A stretch of DNA of 64,000 bases, from contig DASYUH010000010.1 of the NCBI GenBank assembly GCA_036001465.1, positions 1 to 64,000 on the forward strand, read 5' to 3'. The translations under genes and the position numbers were made by a program. The notes under the pieces were generated by a model. That model saw nothing but the letters and a program-made list of their open reading frames with translations. It was not told the DNA's origin and did not search any database. Source of the stretch: Candidatus Polarisedimenticolia bacterium (lineage in GTDB: Bacteria > Acidobacteriota > Polarisedimenticolia > Gp22-AA2). Positions 16,562 to 27,000 of this stretch are shown one piece after another (position 1 is the stretch's first letter; each line of letters begins with the position of its first letter).

Positions 16562-19500
16562 TCATGCGGAGGCTTCCTCGCCGTACGAGATGAGGGTCTC
16601 GCCCGCAAGACGGCGCCGGCCGCCCATCAGGTCGGCGGCAACCAGCTCCCGGTAGACGCGCGCCAGGGAAGTCTGCAGGCCCGGCTCACCGCCCTTCTTG
16701 ACCAGGGCCTCCAGCGTGCGGGCCGCCAGGGCGAAATCACCGGCCTGGGAGGCGGCGAACGCGAGGGCCCGGCTGGCGCCCAGCGGCATCAAGTGCTCCG
16801 CGGCGCGCGGATAGTCCCCCCGGCAGAGGGCGATCTCGGCGCGCAGGCGGGAGACCTCCTGGGGCGCGAGGTCGGGCGCGTGGTGCTCGAGGGTGGCCGC
16901 CGCCTCGTCGACCTGACCCAGGTCGCACAGGACGCGCAGCATCGACTGGATTTCGGCGCCGCGGCGGGAGCCGTGCTCGATCTGCCCGCGCAGCCGCGCC
17001 GCCGCGGCGCGGAGCAGGGACAGGTGCGTCTCGTGCACCCGCAGCAGGAACTGGTTGCGGTCGGGGGAGAGGCGGGCCGCCTCGGACAGGTAGTGGCGCG
17101 CCTGGTCGTCGTCCCCGCCGGACGCCGCCACGCGCCACAGCCGCACCAGGACCGCCAGCCGCTCCGCGCGGACGCCGCCCCGCTCGAGGGCCTCGCGCAG
17201 GATTCGGGAGGCATCGGCGTCCCGTCCCGCGGCGACGTAATGGTCCGCCAGGAGGAGCGTCACGCCGTGCGATTCCGGAGCGCGCTCCCGGAGCGCCTCC
17301 GCCTCCTCGATGATCCGGGGCCCGAGCTGGTGGGCCAGGCGGGAGGCCTCCTTGAGATCGGCCAGCGCCTGGTCGACCTGCAGGCGCTGGGCGCGCATGC
17401 GCGCCCGCCAGAGGTAGGCCTCGCCCAGGCCCGGCGCGGCCTTCACGATCGCCTCGATCCCCTCGCAGGCGCGATCCAGGGCCGATGGATCGCGGCGCGC
17501 CGTCTCGCCGAAGGCGGCCAGCGCCTTGTCGTGCCGGCCGGCGCGCAGGCAGGCATCGGCGTAGATCAGCGAGATGGCGGTGCTGCCGCGCTCCTGCCTC
17601 TGGATCTCCTCCAGGCGCGGCAGGAGCCGGTCGACTTCGCCCGGAAGGTTCTTGAGCGCCTGCTCGATCTTCTCGGCCGCCGATTGGAACTTGCCGCGCC
17701 CGGCGTGGACGGCGCAGGCCACCAGGTACGGATCGGGGCAGTTCGGGACCGCGTCCATCATCTCCTGAAGCCGTTTCAGGATCATCGGCGCCAGCGACGG
17801 GTCGAGGCGGAAGGCGGCGAGATAGCTCGCGGCGCTGCGGGGGAAGAGCTTCAGGTGCTGCAGCGCGCGCCCCATCTCGAAGGTGGCGAACGGCTGCTGC
17901 GGGTCGGCCTTGAGAATCCGGTCGAGATGGCCGGCCAGAACCGCGGCGAGGTCGGGCCTGGCGTCCAGGATCGGCGAGATGGCCTGCACGGCGCGCTTGT
18001 GATCGCCGGACTCCTGGAGAATGACCAGCATCTCCAGCGCCGGCTGCGGATCGGCGGGGAAGGCGTCCCGCAGACGCTGCAGCTCGGAGAGGATGGTGTC
18101 GGAGAGCTTCGGATCGCTGGCGCGCGCGGCGCGCAGCGAATCCACCGCCTCGCCGCAGAGCCCTTCGGAGGCCAGGACCTTGCCCAGCGCCAGGGATCCC
18201 AGGGGGAGGGAGCCCTCCGCCTCGATCATGCGGCGCAGCCTCTCGATCACCGCGCTCCCCAGCGAGCGGTCGCGGCCATAGGCCGCGAAGAAGCGCTTCG
18301 TGGCGCTGCCGCCGTCCCCTTTCTCCCTGAGGGCGTCCCCCATGGCCAGAAGGACGGGGGCCGATGTGGCGTCGTCGCGCATCTTGAGCGTCTCGGCGCC
18401 GAGCGACAGCACGCGGTCAAAGCGCCGGCCGATCGCGAGAATCTGCACGAAGGCGACGCGGGCGTCGAGGTCGTCCGGCGCCGCCTTCACGATCTCTTCG
18501 TAGCGGGCGATGATGCGATCGATCAGCGCCGGAATCGCGGCGCCGCGGGACAGCTCGGCGAGGGCCCCCTGATGGTCCCCGCGGTCGAGACAGAGGGTCG
18601 CCAGGAGCACTCGCACTTCCGCCGCCTCGGGGCTGTCGCGATCGAAACGCTCGAGCGCCGCCCTGATCTCCTGGGCGCGCTCGGGAGCGGCCTGCAGCAG
18701 GTCCCGGAACACCGTCGCCGCGGCGCTCACCTTGCCGCCGAAGAACAGGGCCTCGCCGAGAGCGAAGCGCACGGCCTCCGTGAGCGGAGTGCGGGACTCG
18801 AGCCCGCGCAGAAGGGCGGCGGTCCCCTCGTGCAGGTCGGGGGCCGCCTCCGCCAGAAGCCCGACCGTGTGCAGGAACTCGGCGGCGAGCTCGGGAGCCG
18901 AGGCGGCGGCCTCCTGAAGCTGCTGCAACGCTTCCGGGAAGCGCTTCATCTCGAGATTCGCCTCGGCGGCGCCGATGCGGGCTCGTGGCGGCGGCGCGTC
19001 CTCCTTCAGGAGCGTCGCGAAGCGCGCCACCGCCTCGCCGGCGGAAGCCGGGGCCTCGCGCACCAGGTGGCGCAGCACGACCGTCGCCCGTTCGCGCTCG
19101 CCGCTCCGGATCAGCAGATCGGCGAGGAGCAGGTGGGCGTCGGCGCTCGCCGGGTCGGCCTCCAGGACCTTGTGGAGCCTCGGAACGAGAAGACCCTCTT
19201 CCTGGGGGGCCGCAGCCCGTGCCTTGCGCAGGCAGTCGACCGCCTCGGCGCTGCGCTTCTCCGCCAGGTGAACGTCCGCCAGCAGGTATTGCGCCTTGGC
19301 GCTCCCGGGGGCGGAGGCCGCGATCGCCTCGAGCGGCTCGCGGATGGCGGCCATCCCCTTCTCCTCGGCGATGCCGAGCAGGATGTCGACCGCCGGCTGC
19401 GCGTGGCCGCGCCGTGCCGTCGCCGTGGCCAGGAGCAGGCGCGCCTCCACCGCCCGGGCGGGATCGGAGGCGGCAAGCGATTCCAGGGCCGGCACGACCC

Positions 19501-20404
19501 GGTCGAGAAGCGCGCCCGAATCGACGAGCGGGCGCATCTCACGGATCGCCGCCTCCGCCTGTTTCGCGGCCAGGTGGGCCGAGACCAGGATCCAGCGCAG
19601 CTCGGGCTTCTCCCCCTTTTCCCGGAGGTACTCGGCCATTCTCTCGGCAACGTGCGGCGCGCCGCGCGGGTCGGTCTCCAGGACGAGCGCCAGCTGCTGG
19701 GCCGCGTCCTCCTCGCGTCCCACGCGCAGGAAGAGATCGCCGACCGCCACGCGCAGCGCGGCGTTCTGGTAGTCCTTCGCGAGAAGCGCCTCCAGGCGCT
19801 TCAGGATTTTCGGCAACTCCTCCGGGTTGTTCTTCGCGATGATTCGGAAGATGGTGGCCGCCGGGTCGTACTCGCGCAGCGCCTCGTGACACAGGGCCAG
19901 GTAGTAGGCCGAGTGCAGGGACGTCCTGGCCATCTTGGCGTCGGGGGCGCTCTTCCGGAGGCCCTCCCACTTGCCGCGGTGGCGCGGCAGGAAGGCGCGG
20001 ATCTCGTCCGCCTTCATGCGCTCCAGCGCGTCCAGGGCGCTCTTGAAGTCGTCGTGGCGGATGAAGTGCTCGGCCACGGCGTCGAACAGCGGCGAGACGT
20101 TCGCGTGGCGGGCGCGCATCTCCTCGATCATTTCATTGGCGCGCTGGTAGGCCTTCGGATGGCGACGCAGGACGGTGCGCAGCGCCTCGGCCGCCTCGTG
20201 GCCCCGGTTCGCCAGGACCAGGTAGCGGGAGAGCTCGAAGAGGATGTCGCTGTTCTCGGGGGACTCGGCCTTGGCTTCGGTGAGGATCTCGATCGCCTTG
20301 TCGAGCTGTCCCTTCGAAAAGCACTTCAGCGCCTTGGAGACCGCGCGGCTCTCGGCGCTCTGGGTGAGGTCCTTGACGATTTCCTTCAGCCCGTTCAAGT
20401 CCAT
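16562..20404 (-). CDS. Large TPR-repeat protein (1280 residues)
   Basis: The entire protein is made of degenerate TPR-type helix pairs (KCFSKGQLDKAIEILTEAKAE at the start, then many blocks of the type LLLADHYVAAGRDADASRIL). It has no signal peptide, membrane segment or catalytic domain, so it is most likely a cytoplasmic scaffold with a long superhelix. At 1280 residues it is unusually long for a pure TPR protein. It is the first gene of the minus-strand unit that continues into the Cys/TPR protein, the small hypothetical protein, AddB and AddA. The ATG at 20404 is used. The 213-bp gap to the divergent CBS gene probably contains promoters for both directions; TATATT near 20460 on the minus strand is a possible -10. 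Confidence 0.85.
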   Translation of the reverse strand: MDLNGLKEIVKDLTQSAESRAVSKALKCFSKGQLDKAIEILTEAKAESPENSDILFELSRYLVLANRGHEAAEALRTVLRRHPKAYQRANEMIEEMRARHANVSPLFDAVAEHFIRHDDFKSALDALERMKADEIRAFLPRHRGKWEGLRKSAPDAKMARTSLHSAYYLALCHEALREYDPAATIFRIIAKNNPEELPKILKRLEALLAKDYQNAALRVAVGDLFLRVGREEDAAQQLALVLETDPRGAPHVAERMAEYLREKGEKPELRWILVSAHLAAKQAEAAIREMRPLVDSGALLDRVVPALESLAASDPARAVEARLLLATATARRGHAQPAVDILLGIAEEKGMAAIREPLEAIAASAPGSAKAQYLLADVHLAEKRSAEAVDCLRKARAAAPQEEGLLVPRLHKVLEADPASADAHLLLADLLIRSGERERATVVLRHLVREAPASAGEAVARFATLLKEDAPPPRARIGAAEANLEMKRFPEALQQLQEAAASAPELAAEFLHTVGLLAEAAPDLHEGTAALLRGLESRTPLTEAVRFALGEALFFGGKVSAAATVFRDLLQAAPERAQEIRAALERFDRDSPEAAEVRVLLATLCLDRGDHQGALAELSRGAAIPALIDRIIARYEEIVKAAPDDLDARVAFVQILAIGRRFDRVLSLGAETLKMRDDATSAPVLLAMGDALREKGDGGSATKRFFAAYGRDRSLGSAVIERLRRMIEAEGSLPLGSLALGKVLASEGLCGEAVDSLRAARASDPKLSDTILSELQRLRDAFPADPQPALEMLVILQESGDHKRAVQAISPILDARPDLAAVLAGHLDRILKADPQQPFATFEMGRALQHLKLFPRSAASYLAAFRLDPSLAPMILKRLQEMMDAVPNCPDPYLVACAVHAGRGKFQSAAEKIEQALKNLPGEVDRLLPRLEEIQRQERGSTAISLIYADACLRAGRHDKALAAFGETARRDPSALDRACEGIEAIVKAAPGLGEAYLWRARMRAQRLQVDQALADLKEASRLAHQLGPRIIEEAEALRERAPESHGVTLLLADHYVAAGRDADASRILREALERGGVRAERLAVLVRLWRVAASGGDDDQARHYLSEAARLSPDRNQFLLRVHETHLSLLRAAAARLRGQIEHGSRRGAEIQSMLRVLCDLGQVDEAAATLEHHAPDLAPQEVSRLRAEIALCRGDYPRAAEHLMPLGASRALAFAASQAGDFALAARTLEALVKKGGEPGLQTSLARVYRELVAADLMGGRRRLAGETLISYGEEASA

Positions 20405-20549
20405 CCGGGTCCCGCCTCACACAACGGCACAAGGGCCCCCGGGCCCGTGCCTCGATGCAATATAAGTTCCGGGACGGCTGGCGCCACCCGCCGGAGGTCC
20501 TCCCAGGCCCCCGGGCCGGCGCTCTCGACAGGCTCCTGGCGCCCCGCGC

Positions 20550-20578
20550 TTGACGCGGAGCCGGCGATCGTCAATGAT
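20550..20578 (+). promoter_or_regulatory. Candidate promoter for the CBS-domain gene
   Basis: TTGACG at 20550-20555, a 17-bp spacer and AATGAT at 20573-20578 lie 40 bp before the CBS start at 20618. Four of six -10 bases match. Confidence 0.35.
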
Positions 20579-20617
20579 CCCCGGTCTGCGGGCTCTTTTC
20601 GCGGCCCGGAGGAGACC

Positions 20618-21073
20618 ATGCGCGCATCCGACATCATGACCAGGGAAGTGGCGACCGTCACTCCTGAGACTCGAATCGAGGATCTCTGCGATCTCCTGCG
20701 GGACCGGAAGATCACCGGTGCGCCCGTGGTCGATGCGGAGGGGCGACTCCTGGGAATCGTCTCCAAGGATGATGTCCTGTTCCGGGGACGGAACTCCGAT
20801 TCCGAAACTCGTCAAACTGCTGACATCAAGCTGCTGTTCACCTCCGGGTTCGTCGGCTTCGATCAAGGGAATGGTGGACCCGTGATCGTCGGCGAGATCA
20901 TGACCAGGGGAGTGATCAGCGCTCCCGAGGATGCCACCGTGGAGAAGTTGTGTCTTCTCATGTGGGAGCGACGGATCCATCGAGTTCCGATCGTCCGCGG
21001 GGAGATTCTCGTGGGGATCGTCAGCGCCCTCGATGTCTGCCGGCTCTTCACGAACGGACGGCTGACTTCCTGA
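20618..21073 (+). CDS. Two-CBS-domain protein
   Basis: This 151-residue cytoplasmic protein is a Bateman module and nothing more. CBS1 is residues about 1-60 (ASDIMTREVATVTPETRIED, then GAPVVDAEGRLLGIVSKDD) and CBS2 is about 90-150 (GEIMTRGVISAPEDATVEKL, then HRVPIVRGEILVGIVSALD). Such modules bind adenine nucleotides or related ligands and often act as small energy sensors on partner proteins; the ligand and partner here are unknown. The ATG at 20618 has CGGAGGAGA upstream. It is read alone, divergent from the TPR operon. Confidence 0.88.
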   Translation: MRASDIMTREVATVTPETRIEDLCDLLRDRKITGAPVVDAEGRLLGIVSKDDVLFRGRNSDSETRQTADIKLLFTSGFVGFDQGNGGPVIVGEIMTRGVISAPEDATVEKLCLLMWERRIHRVPIVRGEILVGIVSALDVCRLFTNGRLTS

Positions 21074-21394
21074 CCCGCTTCGGCCAACCTTCCGTGATCA
21101 GGATCTGGACAGCCGCGTCCAGATTCCAGCGCCCCGATCCAACTTCCTGAACAACCAGCATTAACGGCCCGCCGCCGGCTCCGCCGCGACGGGGGTGTCC
21201 AGAAGCGCCACTTCGGGCACCGATCGTTCCCCTCCAGCCCGCCACGCGGATCTCTCTGAAAACCCTTTACTGTCAAGGGATTCAGGCTGGTGCGTTACGA
21301 AACACGGACTGGCAGCCCCCTTGCTCTAGGTCTGGGTGCCGCGCAGGTCGAATCGACGCGGCGCATCCGGCACGTGGCCGGAGAAGGGGAGTGC
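21074..21394. other. Intergenic stretch upstream of the subtilase
   Basis: The 321 bp between the CBS gene and the chosen subtilase start hold no convincing gene. A small inverted repeat (CCCTT at about 21263, AAGGG at about 21275) is present. The subtilase frame remains open back to 21290 but encodes no conserved sequence, so promoter and leader are the likely content. Confidence 0.4.
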
Positions 21395-23116
21395 ATGGAC
21401 CGCTCATCCAGACAGGGCAAAAGGATTCTGGCGATTATTGCCGCCTTCCTGATTGTTCTGCCTGCTGCGAACGCGTCGGGCGCGCAGGGCGGTACCAGGC
21501 TGTCGGGCGAAGTCGAAGCGAAGATCCGCGCTGCGGGTGCGGACGACCTCATTCCCGTCATCATCCAGACAGTGGGCGAGCCGACCACAGGCCATTTCGC
21601 CCGGCTCCACGGCCGGGGCGGCGCGGTGAAATCGCGGCACCTTGCCATCCGCGGCTACTCGGCGCGCGTGCCGGCGTCCCAGCTCGCGGCCCTGGCCGAC
21701 GACCCCGAGATCGAGCACGTGTCCTTCGACACGCCCGTCAAGGCGCACATGGATGTGGCGTACCGGTCGGTGAGGGCCGACCTGGCCGGCGTCGCCTCGG
21801 GCGGGCTCGACGGACGCGGAGTCGGGATCGCGCTGGTGGACACCGGCGCCACGGGGCACCGTGACCTGCTGCGGCCGAAAGGCGCGCCGCAGGTGGTCGA
21901 AGTCGAAGTGGTGGGGCACGAGAACGGCCTGGCCGATTATTTCGGTCACGGCACGCACGTCGCCGGCATCCTCAACGGCAACGGCGCCGCGTCGAGCGAC
22001 CCGCCATCGTTCCGCACCTTCAAGGGGATGGCCCCAGGGGCGCAGCTCATCTCGATCCGGTCGCTCCACCCGGACGGCACCGGCGTGACGTCGGACATCA
22101 TCGCGGCCATCGACTGGGCCGTCCGTTTCAAGACCGCCTACAACATCCGGGTCATGAACCTGTCGCTCGGCCACCCGGTGTACGAGTCGTACAAGGACGA
22201 CCCGCTGTGCCGCGCCGTGCGCAATGCTTACGACAACGGCATCGTCGTGGTGGTTGCGGCCGGCAACGACGGCGCCATCGGCAGCGGCTTCGGGACGATC
22301 ACGAGTCCGGGCAACGAGCCGACCGCGGTGACGGTCGGCGCCATGGATGACGCCGACACGGTGGCGACGTCCGACGACGTCCTGGGCTGGTACTCCTCGA
22401 AGGGGCCCACCCTCATCGACTACGTGGTGAAACCGGACCTGGTCGCCCCCGGCACGTCGATCGTGTCGCTGCGCGCCGCCGGGTCGTACATCGACGCGAC
22501 CTATCCTGATCAGGCGCTGAGACTCAGCGAATACAAGATCGGCACCCTCTCCGGACCCGACCGGGTCGGCGACTACCTGGTCCTGTCGGGGACCTCGATG
22601 GCGGCGCCGATGGTGGCGGGGACCGCAGCGCTGATGCTGCAGAAGGACCCGTCCCTGACCGCCGCGACCGTGAAGGCCCGCCTGATGAAGGCGGCGGCCA
22701 AGGACAAGCGGCTCATCTTCGAAACGGGGGCCGGCTACCTCGACGTGGAGGTGGCCCTCCTGGCGACCGGCACCGCGAAGAGCGGCGCCTCCCCCCTGGC
22801 CATGCTGGCCTCCGACGGCAACGTGTACATCGAAGACACCGGCCTCATCTGGGGGAATGAGTTCACGCTGAGCATCGTGTGGGGTGGCGGGACGAAGGGC
22901 GGCCTCGACGGGATCGGCCTGCTCGACGTTCCCGAATCCATCGTCTCTGTCTACGGCGGCATCTGGGGCGGCAGGGGAGGTACGCACTCGCTCCTCGAGA
23001 ACAACATGATCACCGCCTCCGGGCTCATCTGGGCGGGCGACCGCTGCTCGCTCGACTCCGCCTCCGGCTCCCTCGACATCCTCGGTGGGATCTGGGGCGG
23101 GGGGAAGAGGCCATGA
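21395..23116 (+). CDS. Secreted subtilisin-like serine peptidase (S8) with C-terminal Trp/Gly repeats
   Basis: This 573-residue protein has a signal peptide (MDRSSRQGKRILAIIAAFL to about residue 30), then an inhibitor-like propeptide region (DLIPVIIQTVGE). The peptidase domain runs from about 135 to 450, with the triad Asp149 (GIALVDTGATG), His185 (GHGTHVAG) and Ser401 (SGTSMAAP). The last 100 residues are not peptidase: they contain GLIWGNEF, GGIWGGRGG, GLIWAGD and GGIWGGG, a short Trp/Gly repeat that may help surface retention or sorting. The ATG at 21395 has a purine-rich GGAGAAGGGGAG upstream. Its stop overlaps the next start by ATGA, so the membrane protein downstream is coupled to it. 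Confidence 0.9.
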   Translation: MDRSSRQGKRILAIIAAFLIVLPAANASGAQGGTRLSGEVEAKIRAAGADDLIPVIIQTVGEPTTGHFARLHGRGGAVKSRHLAIRGYSARVPASQLAALADDPEIEHVSFDTPVKAHMDVAYRSVRADLAGVASGGLDGRGVGIALVDTGATGHRDLLRPKGAPQVVEVEVVGHENGLADYFGHGTHVAGILNGNGAASSDPPSFRTFKGMAPGAQLISIRSLHPDGTGVTSDIIAAIDWAVRFKTAYNIRVMNLSLGHPVYESYKDDPLCRAVRNAYDNGIVVVVAAGNDGAIGSGFGTITSPGNEPTAVTVGAMDDADTVATSDDVLGWYSSKGPTLIDYVVKPDLVAPGTSIVSLRAAGSYIDATYPDQALRLSEYKIGTLSGPDRVGDYLVLSGTSMAAPMVAGTAALMLQKDPSLTAATVKARLMKAAAKDKRLIFETGAGYLDVEVALLATGTAKSGASPLAMLASDGNVYIEDTGLIWGNEFTLSIVWGGGTKGGLDGIGLLDVPESIVSVYGGIWGGRGGTHSLLENNMITASGLIWAGDRCSLDSASGSLDILGGIWGGGKRP

Positions 23117-23796
23117 TGAGCGCCTTTCTCGCGACGGTGGCCCTGCTGGGCGGACTTGCGGCCCTCGAAACCCTGATGCACGGCATGGCCAGATTGAGCC
23201 CCGATTTCCTGCTGCTCCTGGTCTTCGCCTGCGTGGCGGCCCCGCACACCCTGAACCTGGGGCACAACGCGCGCATCTCGACCCTGCAGCCGTTCCTTCT
23301 CTGCGCCATTGCGCTCTTCGGGGTCAAGGAGGCGATGATCCTGGCGGCGGTCAGCATGGTCTACTTCTGGGTCGTCGGCCGGCCCCGCCTGCAGGCGCAC
23401 AAAGGGGTGTTCAACATCTGCAACTTCGTCCTGTCGGCCTGGCTGGGCGGGCACGTCTTCTACCTGAGCGGCGGCCGCACCGGGGACGTCACGACGCCGG
23501 ACTCGCTGCTGGCCCTGCTGCTCTGCGTGCTGACCTTCTTCGTCGTCAACACCGCCCTGGTGTCGGTCGCCGTCGGGCTGGAGCAGAAGGTCGATCCGTT
23601 CCGCGTATGGTACGAAAAGTACTCCTGGACGATCAACAGCCAGCTGGCGGGCGCGTCGCTGGTCATCCTCATCGGGGTGCTGCGGCAGCACTACGGCCTG
23701 CAGGTCTTCTTCCTCTGGGTGCCGTTCTGCTTGATGACCTACCACTTCTACAAGGCCTTCTTCCCGCGCGCCGCGCAGAGGGCCCACAAGACCTAG
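23113..23796 (+). CDS. Polytopic membrane protein coupled to the subtilase
   Basis: This 227-residue protein has about six to seven hydrophobic helices, including FLATVALLGGLAALET, FLLLLVFACVAAPHT, FLLCAIALFGVKEAMILAAV, LLALLLCVLTFFVVNTAL and LAGASLVILIGVLRQ. No cytoplasmic domain follows. The pattern resembles the N-terminal membrane modules that precede HD-GYP or GGDEF domains in some bacteria, but here it stands alone. Its ATG (23113) overlaps the subtilase stop, which argues for equal expression and a shared role, such as sensing, processing or export. Function unknown. A strong intrinsic terminator follows. Confidence 0.8.
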   Translation: MMSAFLATVALLGGLAALETLMHGMARLSPDFLLLLVFACVAAPHTLNLGHNARISTLQPFLLCAIALFGVKEAMILAAVSMVYFWVVGRPRLQAHKGVFNICNFVLSAWLGGHVFYLSGGRTGDVTTPDSLLALLLCVLTFFVVNTALVSVAVGLEQKVDPFRVWYEKYSWTINSQLAGASLVILIGVLRQHYGLQVFFLWVPFCLMTYHFYKAFFPRAAQRAHKT

Positions 23797-23824
23797 ACGA
23801 CCTGGTGCAAGTCCACGCACCTGA

Positions 23825-23864
23825 CGGCCGCGCCGCCCCCTCCCCGGCGCGGCCGTTTTCTCTT
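23825..23864 (+). terminator. Rho-independent terminator after the subtilase-membrane protein operon
   Basis: A perfect 10-bp stem CGGCCGCGCC (23825-23834) / GGCGCGGCCG (23846-23855) with an 11-base loop is followed by TTTTCTCTT. It ends the operon 28 bp after the stop codon. Confidence 0.85.
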
Positions 23865-23922
23865 GACTAGGGCCGCATTGACCGTAACTTACAGTTTTCC
23901 CCGCAACGCGGGCGCAGTCCGC

Positions 23923-23928
23923 TATACT
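23923..23928 (+). promoter_or_regulatory. Candidate -10 box for the TonB-dependent receptor
   Basis: TATACT sits about 100 bases before the receptor start; the -35 region 17 bp upstream (CCGCAA) is poor. Given as a weak candidate only. Confidence 0.25.
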
Positions 23929-24025
23929 CCCAAGGCCGTCCCGGGCCGGGACTCCGAGAGGGGGCCCGCCGGAGCGGTCGCCGACGTCATCCACCTTCAG
24001 CCGGGGGCCGGTTGTCTTGCGATTG

Positions 24026-27000
24026 ATGCGCTGTGCCGGTCTAGCGGCGGGGGTGTGGCTCTGGGTGGCATGGCTGCCGGTGCTGGCGTCCGGGCCGGTC
24101 GGCCTGAAGGGGACCGTCCTGGACCGGGACGGCGCCCCGATCCCGGGCGCGACGGTCCGGGTGGAGAACCGGGCGCTCGGCCTGAATCAGGGGGCGGTCA
24201 CCGACGCGAAAGGGGAGTTCCGCGTCGTGCCGCTCAGCCCGGGTCGCGGCTACAGCATGCGCGTCTCCTTCCCGGGCATGGCCACGGTGGTCCTGCCGGA
24301 CGTCGACCTGCCGCCCTCGCGGGTCTCCTCGCTCCAGATCACGCTCTTCCCCGAGTCCCAGCTCAAGGAACGGCTGCGCGTCGTCGAGAAGGCGGAGGCG
24401 GTGAACCCCGACGAGACCACCCTCCAGACGACCTTCAGCGCGGAGTTCATCGATGCGCTGCCCATCCTCGGTCGCAACTATCAGGACGTGCTCACGCTGG
24501 CGCCGGGGGTGACCGACGTGGACGGAGACGGCAACGTCAACATTCACGGCGCCCGCGACACGGACGTCGTCACGCTCGTGGACGGCGTCTCGACGGTCGA
24601 TCCGCTCACCGGGCGGAGAGGACAGGAGCTGAACCTCGAGTCGATCCAGGAGATCGAGGTCAAGACATCCGGCGCCTCGGCGGAATTCGGCCGGGCGCAG
24701 GGAGGGTTCGTCAACATCATCACCAGGTCGGGCGGCAACCAGTTTCAGGGGAACTTCAAGTTCTTCTGGCGGGCAAGCCTGCTGGACGGGGACGGCGCGG
24801 GTATCGACGACCCGGCTCTGCACCTCGGGGTGGGGGACACCGGCCTCAGGGACCTGAAGTTCAACACCCTGACGCCGTTCGCCTCGGCCAGCGGCCCGAT
24901 CGCGAAGGACAGGGCCTGGTTCTTCGTCAGCGCCGAGTACATCCAGATCGAGGACCCGGTCAATACCCAGACCCAGGCGTTCGTGCGCGGCCTGCGCGAG
25001 AAGCGACTTTTCAGCAAGGCGAGCTGGGACATGGCCCAGGGGCACAAACTCGTATTCACCGCGATCTACGACCCGCAGGAGTACGACAACGAGGGCCTCG
25101 ACTCGTTCACCCCGCTGGAGAGCGGGTACACGATGGAACGCGGAGGTCGCAACCTGATCTTGAAGGAGACCGCCATCTTCAATCCGAGCGTCTTTCTCGA
25201 GACGACGGTGCAGGACTTCGTGTCGCAGCCCAGGCGGATCCCGACGACCGGGCCCGACACCAACCACAACGGGTACCTGTACATCGATCGGAACGGCAAC
25301 CGGACGTTCGAGGCCAGCGAGCGTGATTCCGGCGACGACTGGGACGACGATGGGGCCTGGGATGTCTTCGAGCGCGATGCGGACGGCGACCGTATGGTGG
25401 ACAAGGACGAAGATCGCGACGGCGACGGGCGCTTCACCGTGGCGCGGAGCGGGTGCGAGGGGCCGGGCATGCGCGAGGATCTGGACTGCGACGGCAACCT
25501 CGACCGGATCGTGGAGGACGCCAATGGCAACGGGATCCTTGACAGCGGCGAGGACAGGGACGGCGACCACCGGCTGGATTCCGGGATCGAGGACCGCAAC
25601 GGGAACCTGCGCCTCGACGACCGGCCCCGCCCGAGACCCACGGACGTGATTCTCGACTTCAGGCCCGACGGCACGATCGTCCGGCTGCCGTCGAGCTACC
25701 CGTACGTCTCGTTCGTGCCCCTTCCTCCGGACCGCGACTATCAGCAGGACGAGGCCACCTCCCGCGTGAGCGGTCCCAACAATCTGACTCAGGATCGCGA
25801 GGTCGGCCGGTTCACGCTGCGCCACGACCTGACGGTGTACGTGCCGGAGTTCCACGGGTCGCACGACATCAAGGTCGGAGCCATCCTCGAAAACGAGAGC
25901 TTCCGCCAGGAGACCGTGGTGCGCCCGATGCTCAAGCTTCTGAAGGCCGAGGAAGGCGGGCCACCCCAGCTCGGCGTGGACGTGCCGACCGAGCCGGGGG
26001 TCTCCAACGAGGCCTCGAGCCTGACGTTCGGCGGCTACATCCAGGACGGCTTCAAGCCGCTCCCCAACCTGTCGTTCGGGTTCGGCCTGCGCTTCGATCG
26101 GGAGGCGACCGACTCGTTCGGGTACTCCCCGGTGGATCCGGCGGCCGAGAGGCGGCTCTACGATCGCCTGTTGAGCCTCAGCGGCGACGAGCGGCTCCTG
26201 GATGATCAGCTGGTCGGCAATGGCGACGGGATCAGGAGCCTGGGATTCTGCAACGATCCGGTCGTGCACTGCGTGGGGGGACCGGCGGAGAACCCGCACG
26301 TGGCGGATCTCTTCCTTTTGCCGCGCATCTACCCCTCCCGGCTCACCCAGCACCACAGCGCCGCCGTGGTGACGGCGGAGGCTCTGCGCTCCCTGTTCCC
26401 CGGCGCCATCGTCACGGACGAGGCCACGGGGGACCTGATCATCGACCGCGAGATCTTGCGTGCGCAGGGCTCCGCCACGTTCCAGGATCGGGAGTCATTC
26501 CGCCTGACGAACAACAACCTGGCCCCCCGCGTGTCGGTGTCGTGGGACCCGTTCGCGGACGCCCGCACCAAGATCTACGTCAACTGGGGCCGCTTCTTCG
26601 ACAAGCTGTTCCTGAGCGCCGTGACGCCCGAGGAGGGGCCGGATTTCACCACGCGCTCCTACCGGGTCGACCCTGACGGGGTCACCGGCGCCGGAATCCC
26701 CGACGGCCGCATCGGGCCGACGATCTCGAAGGCGCCGCCGTCGAGCGTCCAGGTCGATCGCGGCCTGCAGACGCCGTTCTCCGACGAGCTGACGATCGGG
26801 CTCGAGCGGGAGATCGCGCCCGAGGTCGCCCTGCGGCTCACCTACATCAACCGGAAGTACCGGCAGCAGCTCCAGGGCCGGGATGTCAACCACACGCTGC
26901 GCTTCAAGGACGGCCGGCCGATCGACTTCATCGGCGGGCTGCTCTCGAACCTCACCCCCCAGGGCCTCGTGAAGATCACCCGGGCCCCGGACGGCTTCCC

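Noticed and set aside
16463-20617. Plus-strand frame extending the CBS gene by about 1380 residues
   Set aside because: It is antisense to the TPR genes and low in sense; the CBS gene has its own ATG and ribosome site at 20618.
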